Shown here: piece by piece, positions 9,043 to 17,858 of the stretch | How positions within the stretch are numbered: position 1 is the first letter of the stretch | Layout: each line of letters opens with the position of its first letter | From: Streptomyces bottropensis ATCC 25435 | GTDB taxonomy: Bacteria > Actinomycetota > Actinomycetes > Streptomycetales > Streptomycetaceae | Assembly (NCBI RefSeq): GCF_000383595.1 | Contig: NZ_KB911581.1 | Span: 2,238,265-2,302,264, forward strand | DNA: 64,000 nt | Direction: 5' to 3' | The notes under the pieces: generated by a model | Database searches by the model: none | The model's input: only the letters and a program-made list of their open reading frames with translations | What the model was told of the DNA's origin: nothing | Made by a program: the position numbers and the translations under genes

Positions 9043-9831
9043 ATGGCGTTCACCCGCGCCCCTGGGAAGCACCGCCGTCCCGGCCGTGTACAGCGCACGA
9101 CCACGAGGAACGTGGGCGTAGCCGCTCTCACCACCACCGGTGTCATCGGTACCCTCGCCGGCCCCGCGCTCGCCGCGGAGGAGCCCGCCGTCGAGCAGAC
9201 CGGCCTGAACCAGATCATCGTCCTCGGCGACACGGTCGCCGACCAGGTGGACGCCCAGGCCGTTGCCCAGCAGCAGGCCGCCGAGGTGGCTGAGGTCAAG
9301 AAGAAGGCGCAGGAGGAGGCCCGCAAGGCCGCCGCCGAGAAGGCCGAGCAGGAACGTGCCGCCGCCAAGGAGCGCGAGGAGATCAAGGCCCGCGCCGCCC
9401 GCGCGGCCGAGCGCGAGCGCCTCAACACCTACGTCTCGCCCATCAGCGGCTCGTACATCTCCACCGGCTACAAGGCCGGCGGCGCCGTCTGGTCCTCCGG
9501 CAGCCACACCGGCGTCGACTTCCACGCCGCCACCGGCACGGCCGTCATGGCGGTCGGCTCCGGCACCGTCGTGGAGGCGGGCTGGGGCGGGGCGTACGGC
9601 AACAACATCGTCATCAGGATGACCGACGGCACGTACACCCAGTACGGCCACCTGTCGTCCATCGGCGTCTCCGTCGGCCAGACGGTCACCCCCGGCCAGC
9701 AGATCGGCCTCTCCGGGGCGACCGGCAACGTCACGGGCGCGCATCTGCACTTCGAGGCCCGGACGACGGCCGAGTACGGCTCGGACATCGACCCCGCCGC
9801 GTACCTGCGTTCGCACGGCGTGAACGTCTGA
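9043..9831 (+). CDS. secreted M23 family metallopeptidase (LytM-type peptidoglycan hydrolase)
   Basis: The 262-residue protein has a basic N-terminus, a hydrophobic segment and an ALA-AEE signal-peptidase site near residue 45, so it is exported. A charged coiled coil (about 70-128, rich in EEARKAAAEKAEQ) precedes the LytM domain. Zinc ligands are visible as SHTGVD (His155, Asp159) and AHLHFE (His236, with His234 the adjacent catalytic histidine). It probably cleaves peptide cross-links in the cell wall. The ribosome binding site AAGGAAAGGA lies just after the c-di-AMP riboswitch, which ties wall remodelling to c-di-AMP level. A terminator follows immediately. Confidence 0.92.
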   Translation: MAFTRAPGKHRRPGRVQRTTTRNVGVAALTTTGVIGTLAGPALAAEEPAVEQTGLNQIIVLGDTVADQVDAQAVAQQQAAEVAEVKKKAQEEARKAAAEKAEQERAAAKEREEIKARAARAAERERLNTYVSPISGSYISTGYKAGGAVWSSGSHTGVDFHAATGTAVMAVGSGTVVEAGWGGAYGNNIVIRMTDGTYTQYGHLSSIGVSVGQTVTPGQQIGLSGATGNVTGAHLHFEARTTAEYGSDIDPAAYLRSHGVNV

Positions 9832-9857
9832 GACACCGCTCCACGCTTCTGGCGAAG

Positions 9858-9880
9858 GCCCCGGCTCACCGAGCCGGGGC
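9858..9880 (+). terminator. terminator of the M23 gene
   Basis: A 10-bp stem, GCCCCGGCTC with GAGCCGGGGC, has a 3-nt loop and is followed by TTT. It lies 26 bp after the stop codon. Confidence 0.85.
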
Positions 9881-10035
9881 TTTCCGCGTTGTGCGAACGC
9901 CCGGTGACGCGCCTCCTGTCCAAAAAATATCCCTGGATTCCGGCCCGCCGTCGGAAATTCCGGCTCGCTGCAATAGAGTCGCTGGAAGACACGTCAATCA
10001 TCGACGTTTCACGGGGATTAAGGCGGAGGTCGGTC

Positions 10036-10740
10036 ATGCGTATTCCGGCGCATTCGGTATGCACGGCGATCCGAGATGACATCGTCGCGGGTGTCTACGA
10101 GCGCGGCAGCCGTCTCACCGAGGAACTGCTCGCCCGCCGGTACGGCGTCAGCCGGGTCCCCGTGCGTGAGGCGCTGCGCACGCTGGAGGCCGAGGGCTTC
10201 GTGGTGACCCGTCGGCACGCGGGCGCGTGCGTCGCCGAGCCGACCGAGCAGGAGGCCGCCGACCTGCTGGAGATGCGCATGCTGCTGGAGCCGCTGGGAG
10301 CCGCCCGCGCCGCCCAGCGCCGCACGGAGGCCCATCTCAAGGTGCTGCGCGGCCTGGTCAGACTGGGCCAGGAACGGGCCAGACGGGGCACCAGCGAGGA
10401 TCTGCGCTCCCTGGGGGGCTGGTTCCACGAGACGCTCGCACAGGCGTCCGGCAGCCCCGCCCTGACCTCGACACTCGCCCAGCTGCGGCACAAGATCGCC
10501 TGGATGTACGCGGTCGAGGCACCCGCCGACCCCGTGGAGTCCTGGGCGGAACACGGCGGCATCGTGGACGCCGTCGCGCGCGGCGACGGCGACCGGGCCC
10601 GGACGCTCACGTCCCTGCACGCCGAGCGCGCCACCGACGCGCACCGCTTCCGGTTTCCGGGCGGGGCCGGCGCGGCGGAGCGGGCGGAGCGTGTGAGGAC
10701 TTCGCAACACCCCGTAAACATGTCGAGCCTGCGGCATTAA
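10036..10740 (+). CDS. GntR family transcriptional regulator (FadR/FCD-like)
   Basis: The 234-residue protein has an N-terminal winged helix (AIRDDIVAGVYERGSRLTEE, then YGVSRVPVREALRTLEAEG, typical of GntR recognition helices). An all-helical ligand-binding domain of the FCD type follows (LLEMRMLLEPLGAARAA and FHETLAQASGSPAL). The ATG at 10036 has GGAGG upstream. The ligand is unknown. It is separated from HPr by a hairpin and is convergent with it, so there is no obvious co-transcribed target. Confidence 0.85.
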   Translation: MRIPAHSVCTAIRDDIVAGVYERGSRLTEELLARRYGVSRVPVREALRTLEAEGFVVTRRHAGACVAEPTEQEAADLLEMRMLLEPLGAARAAQRRTEAHLKVLRGLVRLGQERARRGTSEDLRSLGGWFHETLAQASGSPALTSTLAQLRHKIAWMYAVEAPADPVESWAEHGGIVDAVARGDGDRARTLTSLHAERATDAHRFRFPGGAGAAERAERVRTSQHPVNMSSLRH

Positions 10741-10854
10741 CGCGGGAGCCGTATACAAAGAGGCGGGAATTCCGAGGGGCATTCTTTCTGCTGCCCGCAG
10801 AACGAAATCGGGACGACGGCAGAGGGAAATCGGAGCGGTAGGGGAACGAAATGA

Positions 10855-10890
10855 CGAAGGGCCCGCCCGATAAATCGGACGAGCCCTTCG
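10855..10890. terminator. bidirectional terminator between the GntR gene and ptsH
   Basis: The outer stem CGAAGGGC/GCCCTTCG encloses a smaller CCGA-TAAA-TCGG hairpin. It lies between two convergent genes. Confidence 0.7.
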
Positions 10891-10951
10891 ATGTGTGTGC
10901 GGGTGGCCTTTCAGGCCTGTTTCCGTTCCGGGCGCCCGGTCACGGGGTCGC

Positions 10952-11233
10952 TCAGACCGTCTCGGGAAGTTCCTCGAGTCCCTCGGCCACGAGCTTCGCC
11001 AGACGGTCGAGCGCGACGTCCGCGCCCTCGGCCTCGGACGCGAGCACGATCTCCTCGCCGCCCTGGGCGCCGAGGCCCAGGACCGCCAGCATGGAGGCCG
11101 CGTTGACGGGGTTCCCGTCGGCCTTGGCGATCGTCACGGGGATACCGGAGGCCGTGGCGGCCCGGACGAAGATGGATGCGGGTCGGGCGTGGAGGCCCTC
11201 GGCCCAGCCGACGTTGACGCGGCGCTCAGCCAT
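10952..11233 (-). CDS. ptsH: phosphocarrier protein HPr of the PTS
   Basis: This 93-residue HPr carries the phosphorylatable histidine in GLHARPA (His15). It relays phosphate from Enzyme I to sugar-specific EIIA proteins in the cytoplasm. The second conserved region NAASMLAVLGLGA contains Ser47, the position equivalent to regulatory Ser46 of Firmicutes HPr, although actinobacteria generally lack HPr kinase. The ATG at 11233 has GAAGGG upstream. Two DasR-type palindromes lie 38-64 bp before the start, so control by the GlcNAc-responsive repressor DasR is expected. The gene is monocistronic. Enzyme I and crr are elsewhere. Confidence 0.95.
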   Translation of the reverse strand: MAERRVNVGWAEGLHARPASIFVRAATASGIPVTIAKADGNPVNAASMLAVLGLGAQGGEEIVLASEAEGADVALDRLAKLVAEGLEELPETV

Positions 11234-11271
11234 GTGATGCTGCCCTTCGGATGTCTCGGGTGGTTCAGAGA

Positions 11272-11297
11272 GGTCTAGACCGGGTTGTCTAGACCAG
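11272..11297. promoter_or_regulatory. paired DasR-responsive (dre-like) operators upstream of ptsH
   Basis: GGTCTAGACC at 11272-11281 is a perfect palindrome. TTGTCTAGACCAG at 11285-11297 shares the GTCTAGAC core. Together they match the ACTGGTCTAGACCA-like sites described for DasR in Streptomyces pts genes. The two cores are 14 bp apart. Confidence 0.85.
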
Positions 11298-11410
11298 TTT
11301 CCCATATGGCGCGACGGAGCGGAACGGGCCCACGGCCTGGCCACGAACCGGCTCTCGCGCTTCTGTTGTGCTTCCCCAGACTGCCCCGCGCCGTAGCCTG
11401 GCGCGAGCCG

Positions 11411-11416
11411 TACTCT
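11411..11416 (+). promoter_or_regulatory. -10 hexamer for a probable leaderless transcript
   Basis: TACTCT lies 7 nt before the ATG at 11424, and there is no ribosome binding site, so transcription probably starts at or next to the start codon. Confidence 0.5.
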
Positions 11417-11423
11417 GGGGCCC

Positions 11424-14291
11424 ATGCAGACCTCGTCGGACCGGCACGAGTACCCCGCCCACTGGGAGGCCGACGTGGTGCTGCGCGACGGCGGCACCGC
11501 ACGCATCAGGCCCATCACCGTCGACGACGCCGAGCGTCTGGTCAGCTTCTACGAGCAGGTCTCGGACGAGTCGAAGTACTACCGCTTCTTCGCGCCGTAC
11601 CCTCGCCTGTCCGCCAAGGACGTCCACCGCTTCACGCACCACGACTTCGTGGACCGGGTGGGGCTCGCCGCCACGGTCGGCGGCGAGTTCATCGCCACCG
11701 TACGCTACGACCGGATCGGCGCCGACGGCATGGCCGCGTCCGCCCCCGCCGACGAGGCGGAGGTCGCCTTCCTCGTCCAGGACGCCCACCAGGGCCGCGG
11801 CGTGGCCTCCGCCCTCCTCGAACACATCGCCGCCGTCGCCCGCGAGCGCGGCATCAGACGCTTCGCCGCCGAGGTGCTCCCCGCCAACAGCAAGATGATC
11901 AAGGTGTTCACCGACGCCGGGTACCAGCAGAAGCGCAGCTTCGAGGACGGTGTCGTCCGCCTGGAGTTCGGCCTGGAGCCCACCGACCGCTCCCTGGCCG
12001 TGCAGCGCGCCCGGGAGCAGCGGGCCGAGGCCAGATCCGTCCAGCGTCTGCTCGCCCCCGGCTCCGTCGCCGTCATCGGCGCCGGGCGCACGCCGGGCGG
12101 AGTGGGCCGCGGCGTCCTCGCCAACCTCCGGGGCGCGGGTTTCACCGGACGGCTGTACGCGGTGAACAGGGCTCTCGGCGAGGACGAGAAGGAGATCGAC
12201 GGGGTGCCCGCGCACCGGTCCGTCACCGAGATCGAGGGGCCCGTCGACCTCGCGGTCGTCGCCGTCCCCGCCGCGTACGTCCCCGAGGTCGTCGCCGAGT
12301 GCGGCGAGCACGGTGTGCAGGGGCTCGTCGTCGTCTCCGCCGGGTATGCCGAGAGCGGCCCCGAGGGGCGCGAGCGCCAGCGCGAACTGGTGCGCCAGGC
12401 GCGCACGTACGGCATGCGCATCATCGGGCCGAACGCCTTCGGGATCATCAACACCGCCCCGGACGTACGGCTGAACGCCTCACTCGCCCCCGAGGCACCG
12501 CGCTCCGGGCGCATCGGTCTCTTCGCCCAGTCCGGCGCCATCGGGATCGCACTCCTGTCCCGGCTGCACCGGCGCGGCGGAGGGGTCACCGGCGTCACGG
12601 GCGTCTCCACCTTCGTGTCGTCGGGCAACCGCGCCGACGTCTCCGGGAACGACGTCCTGCAGTACTGGTACGAGGACCCGGACACCGATGTCGTCCTCAT
12701 GTATCTGGAGTCCATCGGCAATCCGCGCAAGTTCACCCGCCTCGCCCGGCGCACGGCGGCGGTCAAGCCGCTCGTGGTCGTGCAGGGCGCGCGCCACGGC
12801 TCCGCGCCCCAGGGGCATGCCGGGCGCGCCACCGAGCTGCCCCACACCACCGTGTCCGCGCTGCTGCGGCAGGCCGGGGTGATCCGGGTCGACACGATCA
12901 CGGAACTGGTCGACGCGGGGCTGCTGCTGGCCCGGCAGCCGTTGCCGGCGGGGCCCCGGGTGGCGATCCTCGGGAACTCCGAGTCACTGGGGATGCTCAC
13001 GTACGACGCGTGTCTCTCCGAGGGGCTGCGGCCGCTGCCCCCGCTCGACCTGACGACCGGGGCCTCGGCACGGGACTTCCACGCGGCGCTGTCGCGGACG
13101 CTCGCCGACGACGCGTGCGACGCGGTGGTGGTGACGGCGATACCGACGTTGGGGGAGACGTCGCCGGGGGACGCGGCCCTGGCGGAGGCGCTGCGGTCGG
13201 CCACCGCCGCGAATCCCTCGAAGCCGGTGCTCGTGGTGCACGTCGAGCTGGGCGGCCTGGCCGAGGCGCTGTCGGCCGCGGCCAGCACGGCACCGCAGGC
13301 CGGCGACAGGACGCCCGGCAGCGACGGCGGCACCGGCCTGTCCCGCCCTGCGCAACCACCGCTTACCCCAAGCCAGGAGACGACAGAGACGGGAGAGGCG
13401 AACGCGTCCCCCTCCGAGCGCGCCGGCTCCCGGCTCATCCCCGCCTACCCCGCCGCCGAGCGGGCCGTCCGCGCCCTCTCCGAGGCCGTGCACTACGCGC
13501 AGTGGCGACGGGAGGCGGCGGAGCCGGGACGGGTGCCCGCGTACGAGGACATCGACGAGAAGGGCGCGGCCGAGCGGATCGACGCGCTCCTCGCCACGGG
13601 TGAGGGGCTCACGCTCGGCGCGGAGGAGGCGGGCGCGCTGCTCGGCCGGTACGGCATCCACCTGAGGCAGGCGCGGCCCGCCCCCACGCCCGACGAGGCG
13701 GCGCGGGCGGCCGAGGCCCTCGGCTATCCCGTCGCGCTCAAGACGACGGCCCCGCACCTGCGGCACCGGGCCGATCTCGGCGGCGTACGGCTCGACCTGG
13801 CGGACGAGGAACAACTGCGCCGGGCGTACACGGAGTTGACCGAGCTGTTCGGGAGTCCGGCGGAACTGCGCCCGGTCGTGCAGGGCATGGCCCCGCGCGG
13901 GGTCGACACGATCGTGCGGAGCGTGGTGGACCCGGCGGCTGGCGCCGTGCTCTCGTTCGGGCTCGCCGGGCCCGCGTCGCAGCTGCTCGGCGACATGGCG
14001 CACCGCCTGATTCCGGCCACCGAACGAGACGCGGCCTCGCTGGTCCGGTCGATCCGGACGGCACCGCTCCTCTTCGGCTGGCGGGGCTCGGCCCCCGTGG
14101 ACACGGACGCGCTGGAGGAGCTGCTGCTGCGGGTCTCCCGGCTGGTCGACGACCACCCCGAGGTCGTGGCGGTCTCCCTCGAACCCGTCGTGGTCGCCCC
14201 GCACGGCCTGAGCGTCCTCGGCGCCACCGTCCGGCTCGCCCGCCCGCCCCTGCGTGACGACCTCGGCCCGAGGACGCTTCCGGTCTACTGA
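11424..14291 (+). CDS. GNAT acetyltransferase / NDP-forming acyl-CoA synthetase fusion (Pat-like protein acetyltransferase)
   Basis: The 955-residue protein has a GNAT domain first (about 20-165; acetyl-CoA loop VQDAHQGRGVASALLEH). A succinyl-CoA-ligase-like CoA-binding domain follows (from ~205, SVAVIGAGRTPGGVGRG), then the ligase domain, then a C-terminal ATP-grasp region (from ~740, ALKTTAPHLRHRADLGGVRLDL). Proteins of this composition acylate lysines of acyl-CoA synthetases and other enzymes. Salmonella Pat has the opposite domain order, while the actinobacterial form has GNAT first, as here. The Pat function is inferred from architecture; the ligase part may only sense nucleotides or acyl-CoA. 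A poorly conserved linker (about 620-670) joins the halves. It is divergent from ptsH and probably leaderless. Confidence 0.85.
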   Translation: MQTSSDRHEYPAHWEADVVLRDGGTARIRPITVDDAERLVSFYEQVSDESKYYRFFAPYPRLSAKDVHRFTHHDFVDRVGLAATVGGEFIATVRYDRIGADGMAASAPADEAEVAFLVQDAHQGRGVASALLEHIAAVARERGIRRFAAEVLPANSKMIKVFTDAGYQQKRSFEDGVVRLEFGLEPTDRSLAVQRAREQRAEARSVQRLLAPGSVAVIGAGRTPGGVGRGVLANLRGAGFTGRLYAVNRALGEDEKEIDGVPAHRSVTEIEGPVDLAVVAVPAAYVPEVVAECGEHGVQGLVVVSAGYAESGPEGRERQRELVRQARTYGMRIIGPNAFGIINTAPDVRLNASLAPEAPRSGRIGLFAQSGAIGIALLSRLHRRGGGVTGVTGVSTFVSSGNRADVSGNDVLQYWYEDPDTDVVLMYLESIGNPRKFTRLARRTAAVKPLVVVQGARHGSAPQGHAGRATELPHTTVSALLRQAGVIRVDTITELVDAGLLLARQPLPAGPRVAILGNSESLGMLTYDACLSEGLRPLPPLDLTTGASARDFHAALSRTLADDACDAVVVTAIPTLGETSPGDAALAEALRSATAANPSKPVLVVHVELGGLAEALSAAASTAPQAGDRTPGSDGGTGLSRPAQPPLTPSQETTETGEANASPSERAGSRLIPAYPAAERAVRALSEAVHYAQWRREAAEPGRVPAYEDIDEKGAAERIDALLATGEGLTLGAEEAGALLGRYGIHLRQARPAPTPDEAARAAEALGYPVALKTTAPHLRHRADLGGVRLDLADEEQLRRAYTELTELFGSPAELRPVVQGMAPRGVDTIVRSVVDPAAGAVLSFGLAGPASQLLGDMAHRLIPATERDAASLVRSIRTAPLLFGWRGSAPVDTDALEELLLRVSRLVDDHPEVVAVSLEPVVVAPHGLSVLGATVRLARPPLRDDLGPRTLPVY

Positions 14292-14489
14292 CGGACCCGC
14301 CGCAGCGAGCCGACGACGGCCCGCGCCCCCACCCGGTGCGAGCCGCACGGCCCACCCCGTGCGAGGGCCGCCCGGCCCGCCGCGCGAGGGCGCGCGCACC
14401 GCGTGCGGACGGCGCACGGCAGCCCGCATTGATCCGTCCACGACAGAACAGAGACGGCAGAGCGGTCCCTCGCAGTCAGTGCGCCACCG

Positions 14490-14495
14490 TAGGAT
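14490..14495 (+). promoter_or_regulatory. -10 hexamer for a probable leaderless transcript (DUF5998 gene)
   Basis: TAGGAT is followed by 7 nt and then the ATG at 14503. This supports 14503 as the start rather than the in-frame ATG at 14494, which would overlap the promoter. Confidence 0.5.
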
Positions 14496-14502
14496 GGACA
14501 TC

Positions 14503-15090
14503 ATGGCCAAGACCAGTACGACGACCCAGGGGCTGCGTGCGGCGATCGAGCGCAGCGGCTACTACCCGGCCCTCGTGGCCGAGGCGGTGGAGGCCGCTGT
14601 CGGCGGCGAGGCCATCAAGTCGTACCTGGTCCACCAGGAGACGACGTTCGACGCGAACGAGGTGCGGCGGCATGTCACCGTCCTCGTCCTCACGGGCAAC
14701 CGCTTCATCGTGAGCCACACCGACGAGCAGGCCGCGGACACCACCTCGCCGACGCCGTACGCCACGACGTCGACCGAGTCGGTGAAGATCGGCCGGATCT
14801 CGTCGGTCGTGCTCAGCCGTGTCGTCGCCAACCCGGAGTCGTACACGCCGGGCACCCCGCCCCGCGAGGTCGTCCTGACCATCGGCTGGGGCGCCGTCTC
14901 CCGCATCGACCTGGAGCCCGCCGCCTGCGGCGACCCCAACTGCGAGGCGGACCACGGTTACACGGGCAGCTCGACGGCGGACGACCTCAGCCTGCGCGTC
15001 AGCGAGGCCGGGGACGGCCCGGAGACCGTGCGCCAGGCCCTCGCGTTCGCGCAGTCCCTCTCCGAGGCGACCGCGGACACCGCCCGCTGA
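14503..15090 (+). CDS. DUF5998 family protein
   Basis: The 195-residue cytoplasmic protein has no membrane segment. Conserved features include LVHQETTFDANEVRRHVTVLVLT, VGRISSVVLSRVV-like strands and a PAACGDPNCEADHGYTG segment with two cysteines that could bind a metal. It is a conserved actinobacterial family of unknown function, always next to the phosphodiesterase-like gene in my recollection. Its stop codon overlaps the ATG of that gene (TGATGG), so the two are translationally coupled. Confidence 0.8.
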   Translation: MAKTSTTTQGLRAAIERSGYYPALVAEAVEAAVGGEAIKSYLVHQETTFDANEVRRHVTVLVLTGNRFIVSHTDEQAADTTSPTPYATTSTESVKIGRISSVVLSRVVANPESYTPGTPPREVVLTIGWGAVSRIDLEPAACGDPNCEADHGYTGSSTADDLSLRVSEAGDGPETVRQALAFAQSLSEATADTAR

Positions 15091-16277
15091 TGGCGCTGCC
15101 CACCTGGGACGACCCGCAGCCGCTGGCCCTCGGCTCGGCCCCCGTCCCCGAGTACGGCGCCGGCTCGCTCGCGGATCTCCTGCCCACCCTCGCGGCCGGC
15201 ATGGGGGTCGCCGGGACGACCGCGTCGATACCGGAACTGACCGAGGCCGACCGTGCCTGTGTCTTCCTGGTCGACGGCCTGGGCTGGGAGCAGCTGAAGG
15301 CGCACCCGGACGAGGCGCCCTACCTGACCGCGCTGCTGGCCTCCTCGCGCGGCGGCACCGGTCGCCCCATCACCGCGGGCTACCCGGCCACCACCGCGAC
15401 CTCCCTCGCCTCCGTGGGTACGGGCCTGCCCCCGGGCGCACACGGGCTGCCCGGCTACACGGTCCGCAACCCGCAGACGCGGGAGCTGATGAACCAGCTC
15501 CGCTGGCAGCCCTGGACGTCCCCGAGCGAGTGGCAGCCCTACCCCACGATCTTCCAGCTCGCCGACCGGGCGGGTGTGCACACCGCCCAGGTCACCTCCC
15601 CGGCCTTCCAGAACACCCCGCTCACCAAGATCGCGCTGAGCGGCGGCACCTTCCACGGCCGTCTCTCCGGCGAGGACCGTATGGACGTGGCCGCCGCGCA
15701 ACTGGCCGCCGGGGACCGCGCGCTGGTCTACACGTACTACTCCGAGCTGGACGGCGCCGGCCACCGCTTCGGCGTCGACTCGGACGCCTGGCGCGGCCAG
15801 CTCATGCACGTCGACCGGCTGGCCCAGCGCCTGGCCGAGCAACTCCCGCCCCGCACCGCGCTGTACGTCACCGCCGACCACGGCATGCTCGACGTCCCGT
15901 TCGACGAGCAGCACCGCATCGACTTCGACGAGGACTGGGAGCTGCGCGCCGGGGTCGCCCTGCTGGGCGGCGAGGGCCGGGCCCGCCATGTGTACGCCGT
16001 GCCGGGCGCCGAGTCGGACGTCCTGACCTGCTGGCGCGAGGTGCTGGGCGAGCAGTTCTGGATCGCCTCGCGCGACGAGGCGATCGCGGCGGGGTGGTTC
16101 GGACCGCGGATCGACGAGCGCGTGTACGCCCGCATCGGCGACGTGGTCGCGGCGGCACACGACGACGTCCTGATCATCGCCTCCGAGCGGGAGCCCAAGG
16201 AGTCGGCGATGGTCGGCAACCACGGCTCGATGACCCCCGTGGAGCAGTTGGTCCCCCTCCTCGAAGTACGCTCCTGA
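15090..16277 (+). CDS. alkaline-phosphatase-superfamily nucleotide pyrophosphatase/phosphodiesterase
   Basis: The 395-residue protein has the metal-binding pattern of the type I phosphodiesterase/nucleotide pyrophosphatase family: VFLVDGLGWEQL (Asp), the nucleophile region YPATTATSLASVGTG (Thr), YSELDGAGHRFG and VTADHGMLDVP (Asp/His ligands). It should hydrolyse phosphodiester or pyrophosphate bonds; the substrate is unknown. There is no signal peptide, so it is cytoplasmic. It starts at the ATG overlapping the DUF5998 stop, forming a two-gene unit, possibly with tdk 80 bp downstream. Confidence 0.85.
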   Translation: MALPTWDDPQPLALGSAPVPEYGAGSLADLLPTLAAGMGVAGTTASIPELTEADRACVFLVDGLGWEQLKAHPDEAPYLTALLASSRGGTGRPITAGYPATTATSLASVGTGLPPGAHGLPGYTVRNPQTRELMNQLRWQPWTSPSEWQPYPTIFQLADRAGVHTAQVTSPAFQNTPLTKIALSGGTFHGRLSGEDRMDVAAAQLAAGDRALVYTYYSELDGAGHRFGVDSDAWRGQLMHVDRLAQRLAEQLPPRTALYVTADHGMLDVPFDEQHRIDFDEDWELRAGVALLGGEGRARHVYAVPGAESDVLTCWREVLGEQFWIASRDEAIAAGWFGPRIDERVYARIGDVVAAAHDDVLIIASEREPKESAMVGNHGSMTPVEQLVPLLEVRS

Positions 16278-16358
16278 GGCACCTCGCCCTGCCGTCCGTT
16301 CGCCCGCGCCCGTCCGCCCCGCCCCTCGCCGTCCATGCCGAAAGGTGCTCAACTCACC

Positions 16359-17006
16359 ATGCCCGAGCTGGTGTTCTTCTCCGGAACCATGGACTGCGGG
16401 AAGTCGACGCTGGCCCTCCAGATAGAGCACAACCGTTCGGCGCGCGGCCTCCAGGGCATGATCTTCACGCGTGACGACCGCGCGGGCGAGGGCAAACTGT
16501 CGTCACGGCTCGGCCTGGTCACCGACGCCGTCGAGGTCGAGGACGGACAGGACCTCTACGCCTACCTCGTCGATCATCTCTCCCAGGGCCGCCGCGCGGA
16601 CTACGTGATCGCCGACGAGGCCCAGTTCCTCGCCCCCGAACAGATCGACCAGCTTGCCCGCGTCGTGGACGACCTGAGCCTCGACGTGTACGCCTTCGGC
16701 ATCACGACCGACTTCCGCTCCAAGCTGTTCCCCGGCTCCCAGCGTCTGGTCGAGCTGGCCGACCGCGTCGAGGTCCTCCAGGTGGAGGCCCTGTGCTGGT
16801 GCGGCGCCCGCGCCACCCACAACGCCCGCACCATAGGCGGCCAGATGGTCGTCGAGGGGGCCCAGGTGGTCGTCGGTGACGTCAATCAGCCCGACGACAT
16901 CGGCTACGAGGTCCTGTGCCGGCGCCACCACCGCCGCCGTATGACGGCGGCCTCCGCCCATGCGAGCGCCCTCGCCCCGGACGTCCTGCCGGTCGAGACG
17001 GTCTGA
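16359..17006 (+). CDS. tdk: thymidine kinase (type II)
   Basis: The 215-residue enzyme phosphorylates thymidine in the salvage pathway. Walker A is SGTMDCGKST (residues 8-17) and the catalytic-Glu motif is ADEAQFL. The lasso-zinc cysteines appear as CWCG and later CRRHH. I chose the ATG at 16359, which gives the usual PELVFFSG start. An in-frame ATG at 16335 has no better signal. It lies just downstream of the phosphodiesterase gene and ends at a terminator shared with the convergent VOC gene. Confidence 0.92.
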   Translation: MPELVFFSGTMDCGKSTLALQIEHNRSARGLQGMIFTRDDRAGEGKLSSRLGLVTDAVEVEDGQDLYAYLVDHLSQGRRADYVIADEAQFLAPEQIDQLARVVDDLSLDVYAFGITTDFRSKLFPGSQRLVELADRVEVLQVEALCWCGARATHNARTIGGQMVVEGAQVVVGDVNQPDDIGYEVLCRRHHRRRMTAASAHASALAPDVLPVETV

Positions 17007-17008
17007 GG

Positions 17009-17026
17009 GGGCGGCGGGCGCCGCCC
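17009..17026. terminator. short GC hairpin between the tdk and VOC genes
   Basis: GGGCGGC pairs with GCCGCCC around a 4-nt loop, directly after the tdk stop codon, in the gap between convergent genes. Confidence 0.6.
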
Positions 17027-17063
17027 GGGATCACCCGATCGTGTGACGGGCCGAGCAGGCGGC

Positions 17064-17858
17064 TCAGCGCTGCGTGTGCACCACGGCGAACTTCGCGCCC
17101 TCCGGGTCGGCCAGCGTGGCCACCGGCCCGTGCGGGGTGTCGTGGACGGGGTCGAGGACGCGTCCGCCGAGTTCGATGACGCGGTTGGCGGCCTCGTCGG
17201 GGTCGCTCACCTCGAAGTAGGTCAGCCAGTGGGGGCCCCGGTCGCGGGGCAGCGCGCCGCCGACGCCGTGGATGCCGGCGACGGAGCGGCCCTCGACGCG
17301 CAGGGTGACGTAGTCGTCGTCGGCGGAGACCACCGGCTCCTCCTCGTACCCGAACGTCGTCTCGTAGAACTTGGCGACCAGCGAGCTGTCGACGGTGAGG
17401 AGTTCGTCCCACGCCGGGGTGCCGGGCACTCCGGTGATGTCCGCGCCGAGATGCTCCGCCGCCTGCCAGACACCGAAGACGGCTCCCGCGGGGTCGGAGG
17501 CGATCACCAGCCGGCCCGCCTCACCGGCGTCCAGCGGACCGACGCCGACGGTGCCTCCGCAGTGCCGTACGGTCTCCGCCGTCCGGTCCGCGTCGTCCGA
17601 GGCGAAGTACGGCGTCCACGCGATGGGCAGATGGCGGTCGGGCGGAAGCTGCCCGATGCCCGCCACCTGGCGCCCGTCGAGCAGTGCCCGCACGTACGGG
17701 CCGAGCTGCTGGGGGCCGGGCTGGAACTCCCAGCCGAACAACGCACCGTAGAAATCCTGGGTCGTGGCCATCCCGTGCACCATCAGGCTCACCCAGCAGG
17801 GTGTGCCCGGTGGATACGCCGTGCCGCTCAGGCCGGCCGACCCCCGTGCCTCCGTCAT
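17064..17858 (-). CDS. VOC family protein with two glyoxalase-like domains
   Basis: The 264-residue protein consists of two tandem vicinal-oxygen-chelate modules: GTPCWVSLMVHGMATTQDFYGALFGWEF at the start, and WDELLTVDSSLVAKFYETTFGYE near residue 140. Each has the beta-alpha-beta-beta-beta pattern and an F-Y-x-x-x-FGW/Y signature. Streptomyces homologues are often called hydroxylases or glyoxalase/bleomycin-resistance-like proteins, but the substrate is not predictable. The ATG at 17858 has GAGGAGAG upstream. The remainder of the frame toward 18461 has no domain. Confidence 0.82.
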   Translation of the reverse strand: MTEARGSAGLSGTAYPPGTPCWVSLMVHGMATTQDFYGALFGWEFQPGPQQLGPYVRALLDGRQVAGIGQLPPDRHLPIAWTPYFASDDADRTAETVRHCGGTVGVGPLDAGEAGRLVIASDPAGAVFGVWQAAEHLGADITGVPGTPAWDELLTVDSSLVAKFYETTFGYEEEPVVSADDDYVTLRVEGRSVAGIHGVGGALPRDRGPHWLTYFEVSDPDEAANRVIELGGRVLDPVHDTPHGPVATLADPEGAKFAVVHTQR

